A DNA stretch of 64,000 nt from the NCBI GenBank assembly GCA_030584025.1, contig CP129487.1, positions 1,116,001 through 1,180,000 on the forward strand. The letters run 5' to 3'. This DNA is from Cyclobacteriaceae bacterium. GTDB lineage: Bacteria > Bacteroidota > Bacteroidia > Cytophagales > Cyclobacteriaceae. Positions 25,451 to 34,152 of this stretch are shown here, one piece after another (position 1 is the stretch's first letter; every line of letters starts with the position of its first letter). Position numbers and translations under genes: made by a program. The notes under the pieces are model-generated. The model was not told the origin of the DNA. It was given only the letters and a program-made list of their open reading frames with translations, and made no database searches.

Positions 25451-27115
25451 ATGAATCAGAATCTAAATATAATGAGTAAGAGTTTTTTACTGATAATTCT
25501 ATTGATCCTTTTCAGTTGCAACAACAGTACGGAAACAACAGATGTAAACAAAAAAGATGGTCTCGCCGAAAGTTCCATGCGAATATCACGTGAAGCGTTA
25601 CAAAATAAGATTAAAGGTGGTTGGGCTGGCCAGACCATTGGTGTTGTGTACGGTGCTCCGGTGGAATTCAAATACAACGGATCCATGATTCATGATGCTC
25701 AGAATATTCCATGGGACGAACATTATGTGAAGTATTGGTGGGATAAAAAGCCAGGATTGTTTGATGATATCTATACTGATTTAAATTTTGTACAAGCATT
25801 TGAAATGTATGGTTTGGATGTTTCATCTGATTCTATCGCAAAGCATTGGTCCAGCACAGCATACCATCTGGCGCATGCGAATCAGGCTTCACGGTATAAC
25901 ATTCTTAACGGCATTATGCCGCCAGCATCCGGCTTCTGGAAAAATAATCCTCATGCAGATGATATTGACTTTCAAATTGAAGCAGATTTTATTGGTCTAA
26001 TGGCACCCGGTATGGTGAACGAGGCAACTAAAATTGCAGATCGAGTTGGGCATGTGATGAATAGTGGCGATGGTTGGTATGGTGGGGTTTTTGTGTCGGC
26101 ATTATATTCCCTGGCGTTTACATCAGATGATCCAGCGTACATTGTAGAGCAGGCTATTAAAACAATCCCTGAAGGAACAGACTTTTATGATTGTATTTCC
26201 GATGTTATTAAGTGGAAGAAACAATTTCCAAATGACTGGAAGCAAACATGGTTTGAAGTTCAAAAGAAATGGAACCATGATACGGGTTGTCCTAAAGGTG
26301 TTTTTCTGGGCTTTAACATTGAAGCGAAAATTAACTCCGCTTACGTAGCCATAGGGATTTTATATGGTGATGGAGACTTTTCTAAATCAGTTGACATTGC
26401 TGCACGCTGTGGGCAAGATGCAGATTGTAATCCTGCGACTGTTGGTGGTGTACTAGGAGTAATGCTTGGATACAATAATATCCCTGAATTTTGGCTAAAA
26501 CCATTGCAAGAAATTGAGAATGATGATTTTGAAAACACCACAGTTTCCCTTTCTAAAGCCTATGGCTGGAGTATGAAACATGCACTGGGGATGATAGAAA
26601 AAGCTGGTGGATCAACCAATGGAAATGATATCACTATTCCATTAGCGCAACCTACACCTGTGGCGTTCGAACAAAATTTTGAAAACACGTATCCAATTGA
26701 ACGGAACAAAATTGACGAATCCTTCACTGATGAAATCAATTTCGAGTTTACGGGGAACGGCTATCTCTTGTATGGTAATATGGTAAAGCGATCAAAAATT
26801 GATGTAGCGTATGTGGATCGTGTTTCAAAAAGAACCTACGGTTCAGAATCATTCGGCTTAGCTGAATCCGATGATCCATACGTTGCAATTATGGAGGTAT
26901 ACCTTGATGGTGAACTTGATGAGACTGTAAGACTTCCTATGATGAATTCATCGCGCAGGCTAGAGCCGGCTTGGAAGTATCAACTAACTGAAGGTAGACA
27001 TACACTGAAGCTTAAATGGATAAACCATGAACCTAAGTATGAATATAGAATTAACGATTTGATTGTTTTTTCTGAAAACGAACCAAAAAGTAATATTCCG
27101 CAAGAAGGTAAATAA
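25451..27115 (+). CDS. ADP-ribosylglycohydrolase-family lipoprotein (second copy)
   Basis: 554 residues. SPII signal LLILFSC with lipidated Cys23. An ARH domain runs from about residue 45 to 375: KIKGGWAGQTIGVVYGAPVE, the first metal motif in the variant form FDDIYTDLNF, and the second in CGQDADCNPATVGGVLGVML. A beta-rich C-terminal domain of about 150 residues carries no catalytic motif that I recognise. It is much closer to the next gene than to the previous one: both share NILNGIMPPASG and NNPHADDIDFQIEADF. An alternative start is the ATG at 25472. It lies 9 nt after the first ARH gene. Confidence 0.82.
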   Translation: MNQNLNIMSKSFLLIILLILFSCNNSTETTDVNKKDGLAESSMRISREALQNKIKGGWAGQTIGVVYGAPVEFKYNGSMIHDAQNIPWDEHYVKYWWDKKPGLFDDIYTDLNFVQAFEMYGLDVSSDSIAKHWSSTAYHLAHANQASRYNILNGIMPPASGFWKNNPHADDIDFQIEADFIGLMAPGMVNEATKIADRVGHVMNSGDGWYGGVFVSALYSLAFTSDDPAYIVEQAIKTIPEGTDFYDCISDVIKWKKQFPNDWKQTWFEVQKKWNHDTGCPKGVFLGFNIEAKINSAYVAIGILYGDGDFSKSVDIAARCGQDADCNPATVGGVLGVMLGYNNIPEFWLKPLQEIENDDFENTTVSLSKAYGWSMKHALGMIEKAGGSTNGNDITIPLAQPTPVAFEQNFENTYPIERNKIDESFTDEINFEFTGNGYLLYGNMVKRSKIDVAYVDRVSKRTYGSESFGLAESDDPYVAIMEVYLDGELDETVRLPMMNSSRRLEPAWKYQLTEGRHTLKLKWINHEPKYEYRINDLIVFSENEPKSNIPQEGK

Positions 27116-27116
27116 T

Positions 27117-28685
27117 ATGAAAATATATAGATCGAAATGTGTCTTGGTAATTTTATTAATCGTAAGCATCGGCTGCGATGAGCAAAAATTAAATCCCCGG
27201 AAATATTCCAGTGAATTGCGAATTTCAAAAGCAACGTTAAAAGATAAAATCCGTGGTGGATGGGCGGGTCAAACCATTGGGGTAACATTTGGTGGGCCAA
27301 CAGAATTTCGATTTAAAGGAACCATGATTCAGGATTATCAAAATATGGTTTGGCATGATCATTATATAAAGGAAACTTTTGAATTGGATCCGGGACTTTA
27401 TGATGATGTATACCTCGACCTAACATTTGTGAACATTTTAGAGAAGGTTGGGCTCAATGCTCCTGCCGATTCTTTTGCAATTGAATTTGCAAATGAAGAT
27501 TACAAACTTTGGCATGCAAACCAGGCTGCTCGGTATAATATCTTAAATGGAATTATGCCTCCTGCATCTGGGCATTGGATGAACAATCCACATGCTGACG
27601 ATATTGACTTTCAAATAGAAGCAGACTTTGCCGGAATGATGGCTCCGGGAATGGTTAATACGGCATCTGAATTCTGTGATCGGATCGGCCATATCATGAA
27701 TTATGGTGATGGCTGGTATGGTGGAGTTTATATGTCCGCCATGTATACCCTGGCATACACTTCAGATGATATTCAGTTTGTTGTGGAAGAAGCACTCAAG
27801 ACAATACCGAAGGAGAGTTTGTTTTATCAAACAATTGCTGATGTAATTGGATGGCACAAGCAATACCCAAATGATTGGAAGGAAACTTGGTTTGAAATAG
27901 AAAAGAAACATACTTCTGAAAAAGGATGCCCGGAAGGAGTTTTCAATTCCTTTAATATCGATGCGCGGCTCAACGCCGCTTATGTTGTGATTGGGTTATT
28001 GTATGGTGAAAAGGATTTTTATAAAACAATGGATATCTCAACACGTAGTGGACAAGACTCAGATTGTAATCCAGCAACAGCTGCAGGTATATTGGGTGTA
28101 ATGCTTGGCTATGAAAACATTCCTTCATTTTGGAAACCTGCACTTGAAGAATCAGAAGGATTAAAATTTCCATATATGGAGATCACCTTAAACGAAGTGT
28201 ATGATTTGACATTTAAGCATGCACTTCAATTGATTGAACAAAATGGTGGTCAAATAGGGGAAGATAGTGTAACCATAAAAGTACAACAACCTAAAGCAGT
28301 ACGCTTGGAACAGTCTTTTGAAGGGATGTTTCCAACTGAAGAACGTTATTTGCGTCAACATTATACGGATAAGAATATCAATATTGATTTCGATGGAAAT
28401 GGGATTGTTGTTTTAGGAAATGTAAATAGTATTTGTTCAGTTCCAACGAGTGATTACGTAGCGATATTGGATGTTTACATCGATGGTGAAAAAGTAGAGC
28501 AAGTTAAAATGCCATATGATTATATCGTAAGAAAATACGACATCTTTCACAAGTATTTATTGGAACAGGGAAAGCATCATGTGGAGATTAAGTGGGTGAA
28601 TAGAAATCCTGACTTCAGTATATACATGAAGTCTATAGTGATCTATAGTGATGCCCCCGGAAAATCGCTTGCATTAATACAATAG
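27117..28685 (+). CDS. ADP-ribosylglycohydrolase-family lipoprotein (third copy)
   Basis: 522 residues from the ATG at 27117, one nt after the preceding stop. SPII signal with lipobox IVSIGC and Cys20. The ARH domain begins KIRGGWAGQTIGVTFGGPTE; the first metal motif is YDDVYLDLTF and the second SGQDSDCNPATAAGILGVML. The C-terminal beta domain matches that of the second copy (for example VAILDVYIDGEKVEQVKMP). This is a tandem duplicate of the gene before it that has since diverged, suggesting different linkage or substrate preference. The in-frame TTG/GTG region upstream of 27117 overlaps the previous gene and was not used. Confidence 0.82.
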   Translation: MKIYRSKCVLVILLIVSIGCDEQKLNPRKYSSELRISKATLKDKIRGGWAGQTIGVTFGGPTEFRFKGTMIQDYQNMVWHDHYIKETFELDPGLYDDVYLDLTFVNILEKVGLNAPADSFAIEFANEDYKLWHANQAARYNILNGIMPPASGHWMNNPHADDIDFQIEADFAGMMAPGMVNTASEFCDRIGHIMNYGDGWYGGVYMSAMYTLAYTSDDIQFVVEEALKTIPKESLFYQTIADVIGWHKQYPNDWKETWFEIEKKHTSEKGCPEGVFNSFNIDARLNAAYVVIGLLYGEKDFYKTMDISTRSGQDSDCNPATAAGILGVMLGYENIPSFWKPALEESEGLKFPYMEITLNEVYDLTFKHALQLIEQNGGQIGEDSVTIKVQQPKAVRLEQSFEGMFPTEERYLRQHYTDKNINIDFDGNGIVVLGNVNSICSVPTSDYVAILDVYIDGEKVEQVKMPYDYIVRKYDIFHKYLLEQGKHHVEIKWVNRNPDFSIYMKSIVIYSDAPGKSLALIQ

Positions 28686-28689
28686 CAGT

Positions 28690-30279
28690 TTGAGACAAGA
28701 AAGACGATATCGACGAATAATGCTGTTTAGCGCTGTTATTATGCTTTGTATACTATCAGGATGTGAGGAGAATATTTCTCCCGTAGAGGAGCCATTTGTT
28801 CGTTTGTTAGAGAATCAGAAAATGAGAAGTCAAATATTTAAGGTGGATATAAACTACGCAGTTTTGTTACCGAAAGGATATGATGACTCAACTGAGGAGT
28901 ATCCGGTAGTATACCTCCTTCATGGATTTGGTGACAATGAAAAAGCTTGGTACTCAAGTCTAAATATTCAGTACTATGTTGATTTATTTGAAGGTGAGAT
29001 TACTCCGATGATTTATGTTATGCCCATCGGTTATAACACCTATTGGGCAAATCGTTACACGGGAAATTATCCCTATATGGATATGATCACAACGGAGTTA
29101 GTACCCACTGTCGACCAGTTATTCAGAACAAAGGCGAATCAATCAGCGCGTGCAGTCATGGGGTATTCAATGGGTGGTTATGGTTCCCTAATCTTACCAG
29201 CTTTGAATCCTGATGTTTTTACAATTAGTGTTCCGCTTAGCATGTCCTTCCGAACAGACGAACAATATCAAGAAGAACCACAAGGTGTATTCGATTATCA
29301 ATGGGCTCCAATATTTGGAGGAAAAGGACTTAGTGGAGAAGCTCGACTTACTGATCATTTCAAAGAACACAGTCCCTTTCATTTCTTTGATTCACCAACA
29401 GCACAAAGTCAATTTAGTAATTTAAAAATTCTTTTGGATTGTGGGGATGATGAGGAATCTCTTTCCAATACAAATGATAATTTACATGTATTGATGCGCG
29501 ATCGCAAGATTCCTCATGAATATCGTGTCAGAAATGGCGCACATACAACCGACTACTGGAAAAAATCACTTGTCGAAGCGTTGAGATTTATTAGCAATGG
29601 TGTTCAGGGAATACCTCATCCAACAGAAGCTACTCCAGTAGAGATTGGTACACGCATTATCAGCAGCGACTTTGAATCCATTGATATATCGGACGAATCA
29701 CTTCGCATATTAGAACCTGTTGGGTATGCTTCAACCCTGAGTGAGTATCCAACCATTTATTTTATTCATGACGATGAAAATTCACAAGCGAATCTGATCG
29801 ATGTTTTTTCCATATTCAGAAATGCAATGACTGCATCTAAAATTCCCAATGCAATCGTAGTTGAAATCAAAGTATCAGAGGTAGTGGATTATGATAAGCT
29901 GGTTCAAATTATAGAAGGGGTTGAGTCAAAATATAGGGCAAAACCCAGCCATTTAAGCCGAACCATTATAGGTAATGGATTGAGTGGGAAAATTGTTACG
30001 GAAATAGTTTCTGAAGATTCAGAGTTATTTAGCTCATGTTTCCTAATAGGAGCACAACTAGCTGACGAAGCACAGAATCCAGGTGAGCTTTTCTATTACC
30101 TGGATACTACAGATGATGCAATTGGATATAGAGGTTATCACAATTTGTACATGAAACTAAGAGAACAAGAAATTGGATACGAATATAGAGTAAGACAAGG
30201 TACGGAAACATATCAATCATTTTTGAATGGTTTATATGAATCACTTCCAATTTTAAAGGTACGACTTACGCAAGAATAA
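28690..30279 (+). CDS. Esterase lipoprotein with active and degenerate esterase domains
   Basis: 529 residues from a TTG at 28690; the next in-frame ATG is at 28720. The TTG start gives an arginine-rich N region before the lipobox ILSGC (Cys25), which suits a signal peptide better. Residues about 45-310 are an esterase D/XynZ-like alpha/beta hydrolase: VVYLLHGFGDNEKAWY, the nucleophile elbow GYSMGGYG (Ser160), an Asp in LLDCGDDEE and a His in RNGAHTTDYW. Residues about 335-525 repeat the fold weakly (TIYFIHDDEN, IIGNGLSGKI, EIGYEYRVRQG) but the elbow Ser is Gly, so this half is probably non-catalytic. It follows the third ARH gene by 4 nt. Confidence 0.82.
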   Translation: MRQERRYRRIMLFSAVIMLCILSGCEENISPVEEPFVRLLENQKMRSQIFKVDINYAVLLPKGYDDSTEEYPVVYLLHGFGDNEKAWYSSLNIQYYVDLFEGEITPMIYVMPIGYNTYWANRYTGNYPYMDMITTELVPTVDQLFRTKANQSARAVMGYSMGGYGSLILPALNPDVFTISVPLSMSFRTDEQYQEEPQGVFDYQWAPIFGGKGLSGEARLTDHFKEHSPFHFFDSPTAQSQFSNLKILLDCGDDEESLSNTNDNLHVLMRDRKIPHEYRVRNGAHTTDYWKKSLVEALRFISNGVQGIPHPTEATPVEIGTRIISSDFESIDISDESLRILEPVGYASTLSEYPTIYFIHDDENSQANLIDVFSIFRNAMTASKIPNAIVVEIKVSEVVDYDKLVQIIEGVESKYRAKPSHLSRTIIGNGLSGKIVTEIVSEDSELFSSCFLIGAQLADEAQNPGELFYYLDTTDDAIGYRGYHNLYMKLREQEIGYEYRVRQGTETYQSFLNGLYESLPILKVRLTQE

Positions 30280-30293
30280 GGTATAAAGAATAA

Positions 30294-31850
30294 ATGAAGA
30301 GAAGTATAATCATATCGGCACTACTGCTTTTTGAGATGACTGTTCATGCTCAACAAGTACCGTTACGAATTATAGAAGGGCTTTCAATAGAGAGTAAAAT
30401 TCTGAGTCAAGAAGTTAAATACTCTATTATTCTTCCCGAAGACTATTATACTTCTAAAACAAGTAAATATCCAGTCGTTTATCTTTTGCATGGTTTGGGT
30501 GACAATGAGTCTTCATGGCTGGAATATGGCCGGGTGAATCAATTTACAGATGGTGCAATAAAGAATGGTGACATCGTTCCGATGATTTTTGTAATGCCAG
30601 AGGGTTTTAGAACATATTATGTGAATGATTACGCCGGAAAATTTCTGTATGAAGATATGTTCATCAAAGAACTAATACCATTTATTGATAAGCAGTATAG
30701 AACCATCCCTGATAAAGATCATCGTGCAACCATGGGATATTCAATGGGTGGGTTTGGTGCTTTAGTATTACCACTCAAAAATCCTGATGTATTTACGATT
30801 AGCGTGCCCTTAAGTATTTCTGTTCGAACAGATGATCAATACGAAACCGAGCGTAGTGACAAGTGGAATGAACAGTGGGGTCGGTTATTTGGTGGTGTTG
30901 GGAAATCTGGTGAAGAACGAATCACTGAATATTACAAACAACATTCTCCATTTCACATTTTCAGACAAAGTGATCTTTCGAAATACAAAAACCTCAAATT
31001 ATATATTGATAATGGTGATGATGAGTATACCCTTGCTAAAAGCAATGAAGAATTACATATCCTGTTACGTGATAGAAACTTTCCGCATGAATTTAGAATA
31101 CGGAATGGCGGTCATGAATTTTCTTATTGGAGAGCAGCAATGCCAAATGGATTTCGGTTTATTAGTGATGCCTTTGAAGGAAAACTATACAGAGGAGATA
31201 TAATAACAAATCAATTTAATGAAGTCGCTAGTACCGGATCTAAAAAGTTTGTCAAACACGATGCATATACTGTTGTGCTTCCAGAGGAGTATGCACAAAC
31301 AAATCGCTCATATCCTGTTATTTATTTTCTCGGAATCTTAGAAGAAAAGTCACAAAATGAAATATCAAACTATGTAAAAAATGCTATCCATACTGATAAA
31401 TTTCCAACCTCCATTTTAGTTTTCTTGAAGGACGACAGTGTTGATTTGTTAAACAGTTCAATTTTGAAAGTGGAAAAAGAATATCGAATCCGTGATGGAT
31501 ATCGCTTTCGTTCTTTGATTGGACTTCATGATGGCGGGAGGAATGCATTGGCATTAGCATCTGTACCTCAAAAATTCACCTCATGTGTAGCGATTGACAG
31601 TGATATTAATTTTGATGCACTTCAAATATCAATTGAAAAGAATAAAGATGTTTTCTCACGTACCTGGTTATACTTTACCACCACTGATAAGAGTCCTAAC
31701 TATTTTTCAAATGGTAAGGCGCATACCCTATTAAGGGAAAAAGATATCTATCATGAATATCGCGTTCAAGAAAGTGTAATTGATAAAAGTTACTGGTTGA
31801 AAAACCTTTCTGAATTTCTCGATTTCACCCAAAAAAAAATTCACCGATAA
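30294..31850 (+). CDS. Secreted esterase with active and degenerate esterase domains (second copy)
   Basis: 518 residues with a cleavable signal peptide ending MTVHAQ. The N-terminal domain is an esterase D/XynZ-like hydrolase: VVYLLHGLGDNESSWLEYG, elbow GYSMGGFG with Ser150, acid in YIDNGDDEYT, and His in RNGGHEFSYW. The second half (about 325-515) is a degenerate copy: PVIYFLGILEEK, and IGLHDGGRN where the elbow Ser is His. It is a tandem paralogue of the preceding gene, but soluble rather than lipidated. Such enzymes remove acyl groups from sugars in glycan loci; here the neighbours point to an acylated ribose-containing substrate (inference). Confidence 0.82.
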   Translation: MKRSIIISALLLFEMTVHAQQVPLRIIEGLSIESKILSQEVKYSIILPEDYYTSKTSKYPVVYLLHGLGDNESSWLEYGRVNQFTDGAIKNGDIVPMIFVMPEGFRTYYVNDYAGKFLYEDMFIKELIPFIDKQYRTIPDKDHRATMGYSMGGFGALVLPLKNPDVFTISVPLSISVRTDDQYETERSDKWNEQWGRLFGGVGKSGEERITEYYKQHSPFHIFRQSDLSKYKNLKLYIDNGDDEYTLAKSNEELHILLRDRNFPHEFRIRNGGHEFSYWRAAMPNGFRFISDAFEGKLYRGDIITNQFNEVASTGSKKFVKHDAYTVVLPEEYAQTNRSYPVIYFLGILEEKSQNEISNYVKNAIHTDKFPTSILVFLKDDSVDLLNSSILKVEKEYRIRDGYRFRSLIGLHDGGRNALALASVPQKFTSCVAIDSDINFDALQISIEKNKDVFSRTWLYFTTTDKSPNYFSNGKAHTLLREKDIYHEYRVQESVIDKSYWLKNLSEFLDFTQKKIHR

Positions 31851-31862
31851 CAAAAAACAAAT

Positions 31863-32867
31863 ATGTATATAGTAAATAGTTACTCACTGGCAATTTTATT
31901 CACGGTAATCACCATGTTATGTTGGGGTTCGTGGGGAAACACGCAAAAATTGGCTGCCAAAACTTGGCGCTTTGAATTATTCTATTGGGACTACGTAATT
32001 GGTATTCTACTACTTTCGGTTCTTATCGGGTTAACTTTAGGGTCTACAGGTGAGGAGGGTAGAGGGTTTGTTGATGATTTAGTACAAATCAGTGCAGCTA
32101 ATATTGGAAGTGCTATACTCGGTGGTATTATTTTCAATGCGTCAAATATTTTATTGTCAGCGTCTATTTCAATAGCGGGTATGGCAGTAGCATTTCCGTT
32201 AGGTGTCGGAATTGCATTGGTGTTGGGTGTTGTAGTTAACTATATCAGCGAACCAAAAGGTGATCCTATCATTCTGTTTCTTGGAGTTTCATTGGTAATG
32301 GTAGCGATTATTTTTAATGGTATTGCCTCCGGAAAAATGAACAAAGGTGAAAAGAACGCTTCATCAAAGGGTATTAGGCTTGCGTTAATCGCTGGGGTTT
32401 TGATGTCTTTCTTTTACCGTTTCGTAGCTGCAGCCATGGATGTTAATAATTTCGAATCACCAACAGTTGGGATGGCAACACCGTATACTGCATTTTTCCT
32501 CTTTGCATTGGGCGTATTCCTAAGTAATTTCTTATTCAACACCATTATTATGAAGAAGCCTTTTGTGGGAATACCTGTTACATACGGGCAATATTTTAAT
32601 GGAAGTATATCAACTCATTTTGTAGGTATAACCGGCGGTGCGATTTGGGGCTTAGGAACAATTTTGAGTTTCCTGGCGGCTGGGAAGGCAGGTGCAGCAA
32701 TTTCGTATGGTTTAGGTCAAGGTGCAACACTAGTAGCTGCTTTGTGGGGAGTATTTATTTGGAAAGAATTTAAAGGTGGTAGCAAAATGGTTAATCTTCT
32801 TTTAATAGCAATGTTCCTGCTTTTTATTTCAGGGTTGATTTTAATCATCACTGCTGGGAATAATTAA
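31863..32867 (+). CDS. GRP/RhaT-like sugar permease, candidate ribose transporter
   Basis: 334 residues with ten predicted membrane helices and no soluble domain, of the drug/metabolite superfamily glucose/ribose porter (RbsU/GlcU) type. Typical sequences are MLCWGSWGNTQKLAAKTWRF near the N terminus, GIIFNASNILLSASISIAGM, and TPYTAFFLFALGVFLSNFL. It should carry the released sugar across the inner membrane; ribose is inferred from ribokinase in the same operon. It lies 12 nt after the second esterase. Confidence 0.82.
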   Translation: MYIVNSYSLAILFTVITMLCWGSWGNTQKLAAKTWRFELFYWDYVIGILLLSVLIGLTLGSTGEEGRGFVDDLVQISAANIGSAILGGIIFNASNILLSASISIAGMAVAFPLGVGIALVLGVVVNYISEPKGDPIILFLGVSLVMVAIIFNGIASGKMNKGEKNASSKGIRLALIAGVLMSFFYRFVAAAMDVNNFESPTVGMATPYTAFFLFALGVFLSNFLFNTIIMKKPFVGIPVTYGQYFNGSISTHFVGITGGAIWGLGTILSFLAAGKAGAAISYGLGQGATLVAALWGVFIWKEFKGGSKMVNLLLIAMFLLFISGLILIITAGNN

Positions 32868-32939
32868 ATTTTTACTATGGATAAAGAATAAATTTTAATC
32901 TGATCAAAAAAAACGAAACAATAACTAAACAAGTCAACT

Positions 32940-33743
32940 ATGAAAAAGTATCTGATGTTTTTAAGTATGGCTGTGCTTACGTTAAGCATGGTATTGATAA
33001 GCGCATGTAGTGATGATGAAGGTGGTGGTGCACCGGAAGTTGAAGCCTCCTTGATCAAGTCAATTTCAATTGATTACTCTGGAGGAAGCGGGGATGAAGT
33101 TGAAATGTGGGAATTTATCTATGACGATAATGATCGTGTTACGAGCATTAACAACTTTTGGAATGGAGATTTAGATGATGTTATCCTATATGACTATTCA
33201 GTTGCTGGTAAACTTACAATAACAAAAAGTGGTAATGAAACAGTATATGAAATTGATTCAGAAAACAGAGTGACTAAAGAATTCTGGAATGAAGAACAAA
33301 CTGAGTATGAATCATATCAGTATAATAGTGATGGACAAATGATTAAAGTGTTCGAATTTTATGATGGTACTAGCCATTTAAAATATGATTTGACCATTTT
33401 GAATGGCAATGTTACCAACAGAATACGTTACGGAGATGACGGGGTATCAGTTACCGAAGACAGAGAGTTTGCGTATACTATTGGTGATAATGTGAGCGGA
33501 ATTCACCAGATATATCAAATTGATTCCGAATGGAAAAATGTTGGTGGTACTTTCGGTAAGCAAAGCAAAAAACTTGTTGATTCTTATGTCCGCCATATTA
33601 CTGCTGATCCTACATCTAATTATCGTGCAGATTTCGAATATACTTTTGATACCAAAAATAGAGTAGCAACTCAAACCAAAAATGGAACAAGCAGTGGGGG
33701 TCCCTTTTCTGAGTCTTGGTCATATACATATTATGAAGACTAG
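32940..33743 (+). CDS. Lipoprotein with YD-like repeats, hypothetical
   Basis: 267 residues. SPII signal with lipobox LISAC and an acidic stretch SDDEGGG after the Cys, a typical surface-export signal in Bacteroidota. The mature part is a series of short beta hairpins with the pattern Y-D-x-x-x-R-V/I (FIYDDNDRVTSINNFWNG, YEIDSENRVTKEF, YQYNSDGQMIKVFEFYDG, FDTKNRVATQT), as in RHS/YD or DUF4595-like proteins. There is no catalytic motif. It is the last gene of the operon, 72 nt after the permease and 42 nt before an intrinsic terminator. A surface glycan-binding role similar to SusE/F would fit the position but is a guess. Confidence 0.65.
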   Translation: MKKYLMFLSMAVLTLSMVLISACSDDEGGGAPEVEASLIKSISIDYSGGSGDEVEMWEFIYDDNDRVTSINNFWNGDLDDVILYDYSVAGKLTITKSGNETVYEIDSENRVTKEFWNEEQTEYESYQYNSDGQMIKVFEFYDGTSHLKYDLTILNGNVTNRIRYGDDGVSVTEDREFAYTIGDNVSGIHQIYQIDSEWKNVGGTFGKQSKKLVDSYVRHITADPTSNYRADFEYTFDTKNRVATQTKNGTSSGGPFSESWSYTYYED

Positions 33744-33784
33744 TAATTTCTAGATTTTATTAAGAAACAGGTTAGTTTGGTAAA

Positions 33785-33822
33785 AGGCTATTGAGGACTC
33801 GCGTCCTCTTTAGCTTTTTTTA
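33785..33822 (+). terminator. Intrinsic terminator of the riboside operon
   Basis: Stem GGCTATTGAGGAC with GTCCTCTTTAGCT (two mismatches, inner 6 bp GAGGAC/GTCCTC perfect), loop TCGC, then seven T. It follows the lipoprotein gene by 42 nt and closes the ten-gene unit. Confidence 0.85.
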
Positions 33823-34095
33823 TTGTAAGTCTATATTCTTGGCTTTAATGATCGTTGTTACTTTTAGGGCCCTACTCTAGCAGCCCTTCGCGGGTAGGGA
33901 TTTTCACCTGGAGATTTTAATCGGTTGAATAGAATTTAAAGAATTTTAATTATATTTGATTTAAGAAAATAGTTCATTAACATGCTGTGTTTTGATATCG
34001 GTGGCAGGATTTAAAAATCCGGCATTTCGGTTTGTCAAAAAATGTGAATCCTGTAACATATTCACAATGAGCGAAATACAATAACGGTTCCGGAG

Positions 34096-34108
34096 CCGTA
34101 CGGGCTAC
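34096..34108 (+). other. Putative right attachment core (attR), tRNA-Glu end copy
   Basis: CCGTACGGGCTAC differs from the tRNA-Glu 3' end (9272-9284) at one of 13 positions. A GGTTC five-mer lies upstream at the T-loop offset, but the 5' half of a tRNA is absent, so this is a fragment. It is followed at once by an intrinsic terminator, as expected for the displaced native end of the tRNA transcription unit. Base composition changes back to the flank style after it. Confidence 0.5.
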
Positions 34109-34113
34109 GAAAT

Positions 34114-34152
34114 AAAATGCAACTGCTTATGAATAAGGTGGTTGCATTTTTT
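34114..34152 (+). terminator. Intrinsic terminator behind the tRNA-end copy
   Basis: A perfect 10-bp stem AAAATGCAAC (34114-34123) with GTTGCATTTT (34141-34150), a 17-nt loop, then TT. It has no gene of its own upstream, so it is plausibly the original tRNA-Glu terminator separated by the island. Confidence 0.7.

Noticed and set aside
23441..28685. ARH proteins as toxin-antitoxin or dinitrogenase-type regulators
   Set aside because: All three carry export signals and lie in a SusCD operon without any ADP-ribosyltransferase or nitrogenase gene.
33870..33899. Riboswitch
   Set aside because: The hairpin matches no aptamer I know and is not in front of a gene.
34040..34110. A complete second tRNA gene ending at 34109
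   Set aside because: Only the 3' end resembles a tRNA. No acceptor 5' strand, D arm or anticodon arm can be folded upstream, and the T-loop sequence is off by one base.
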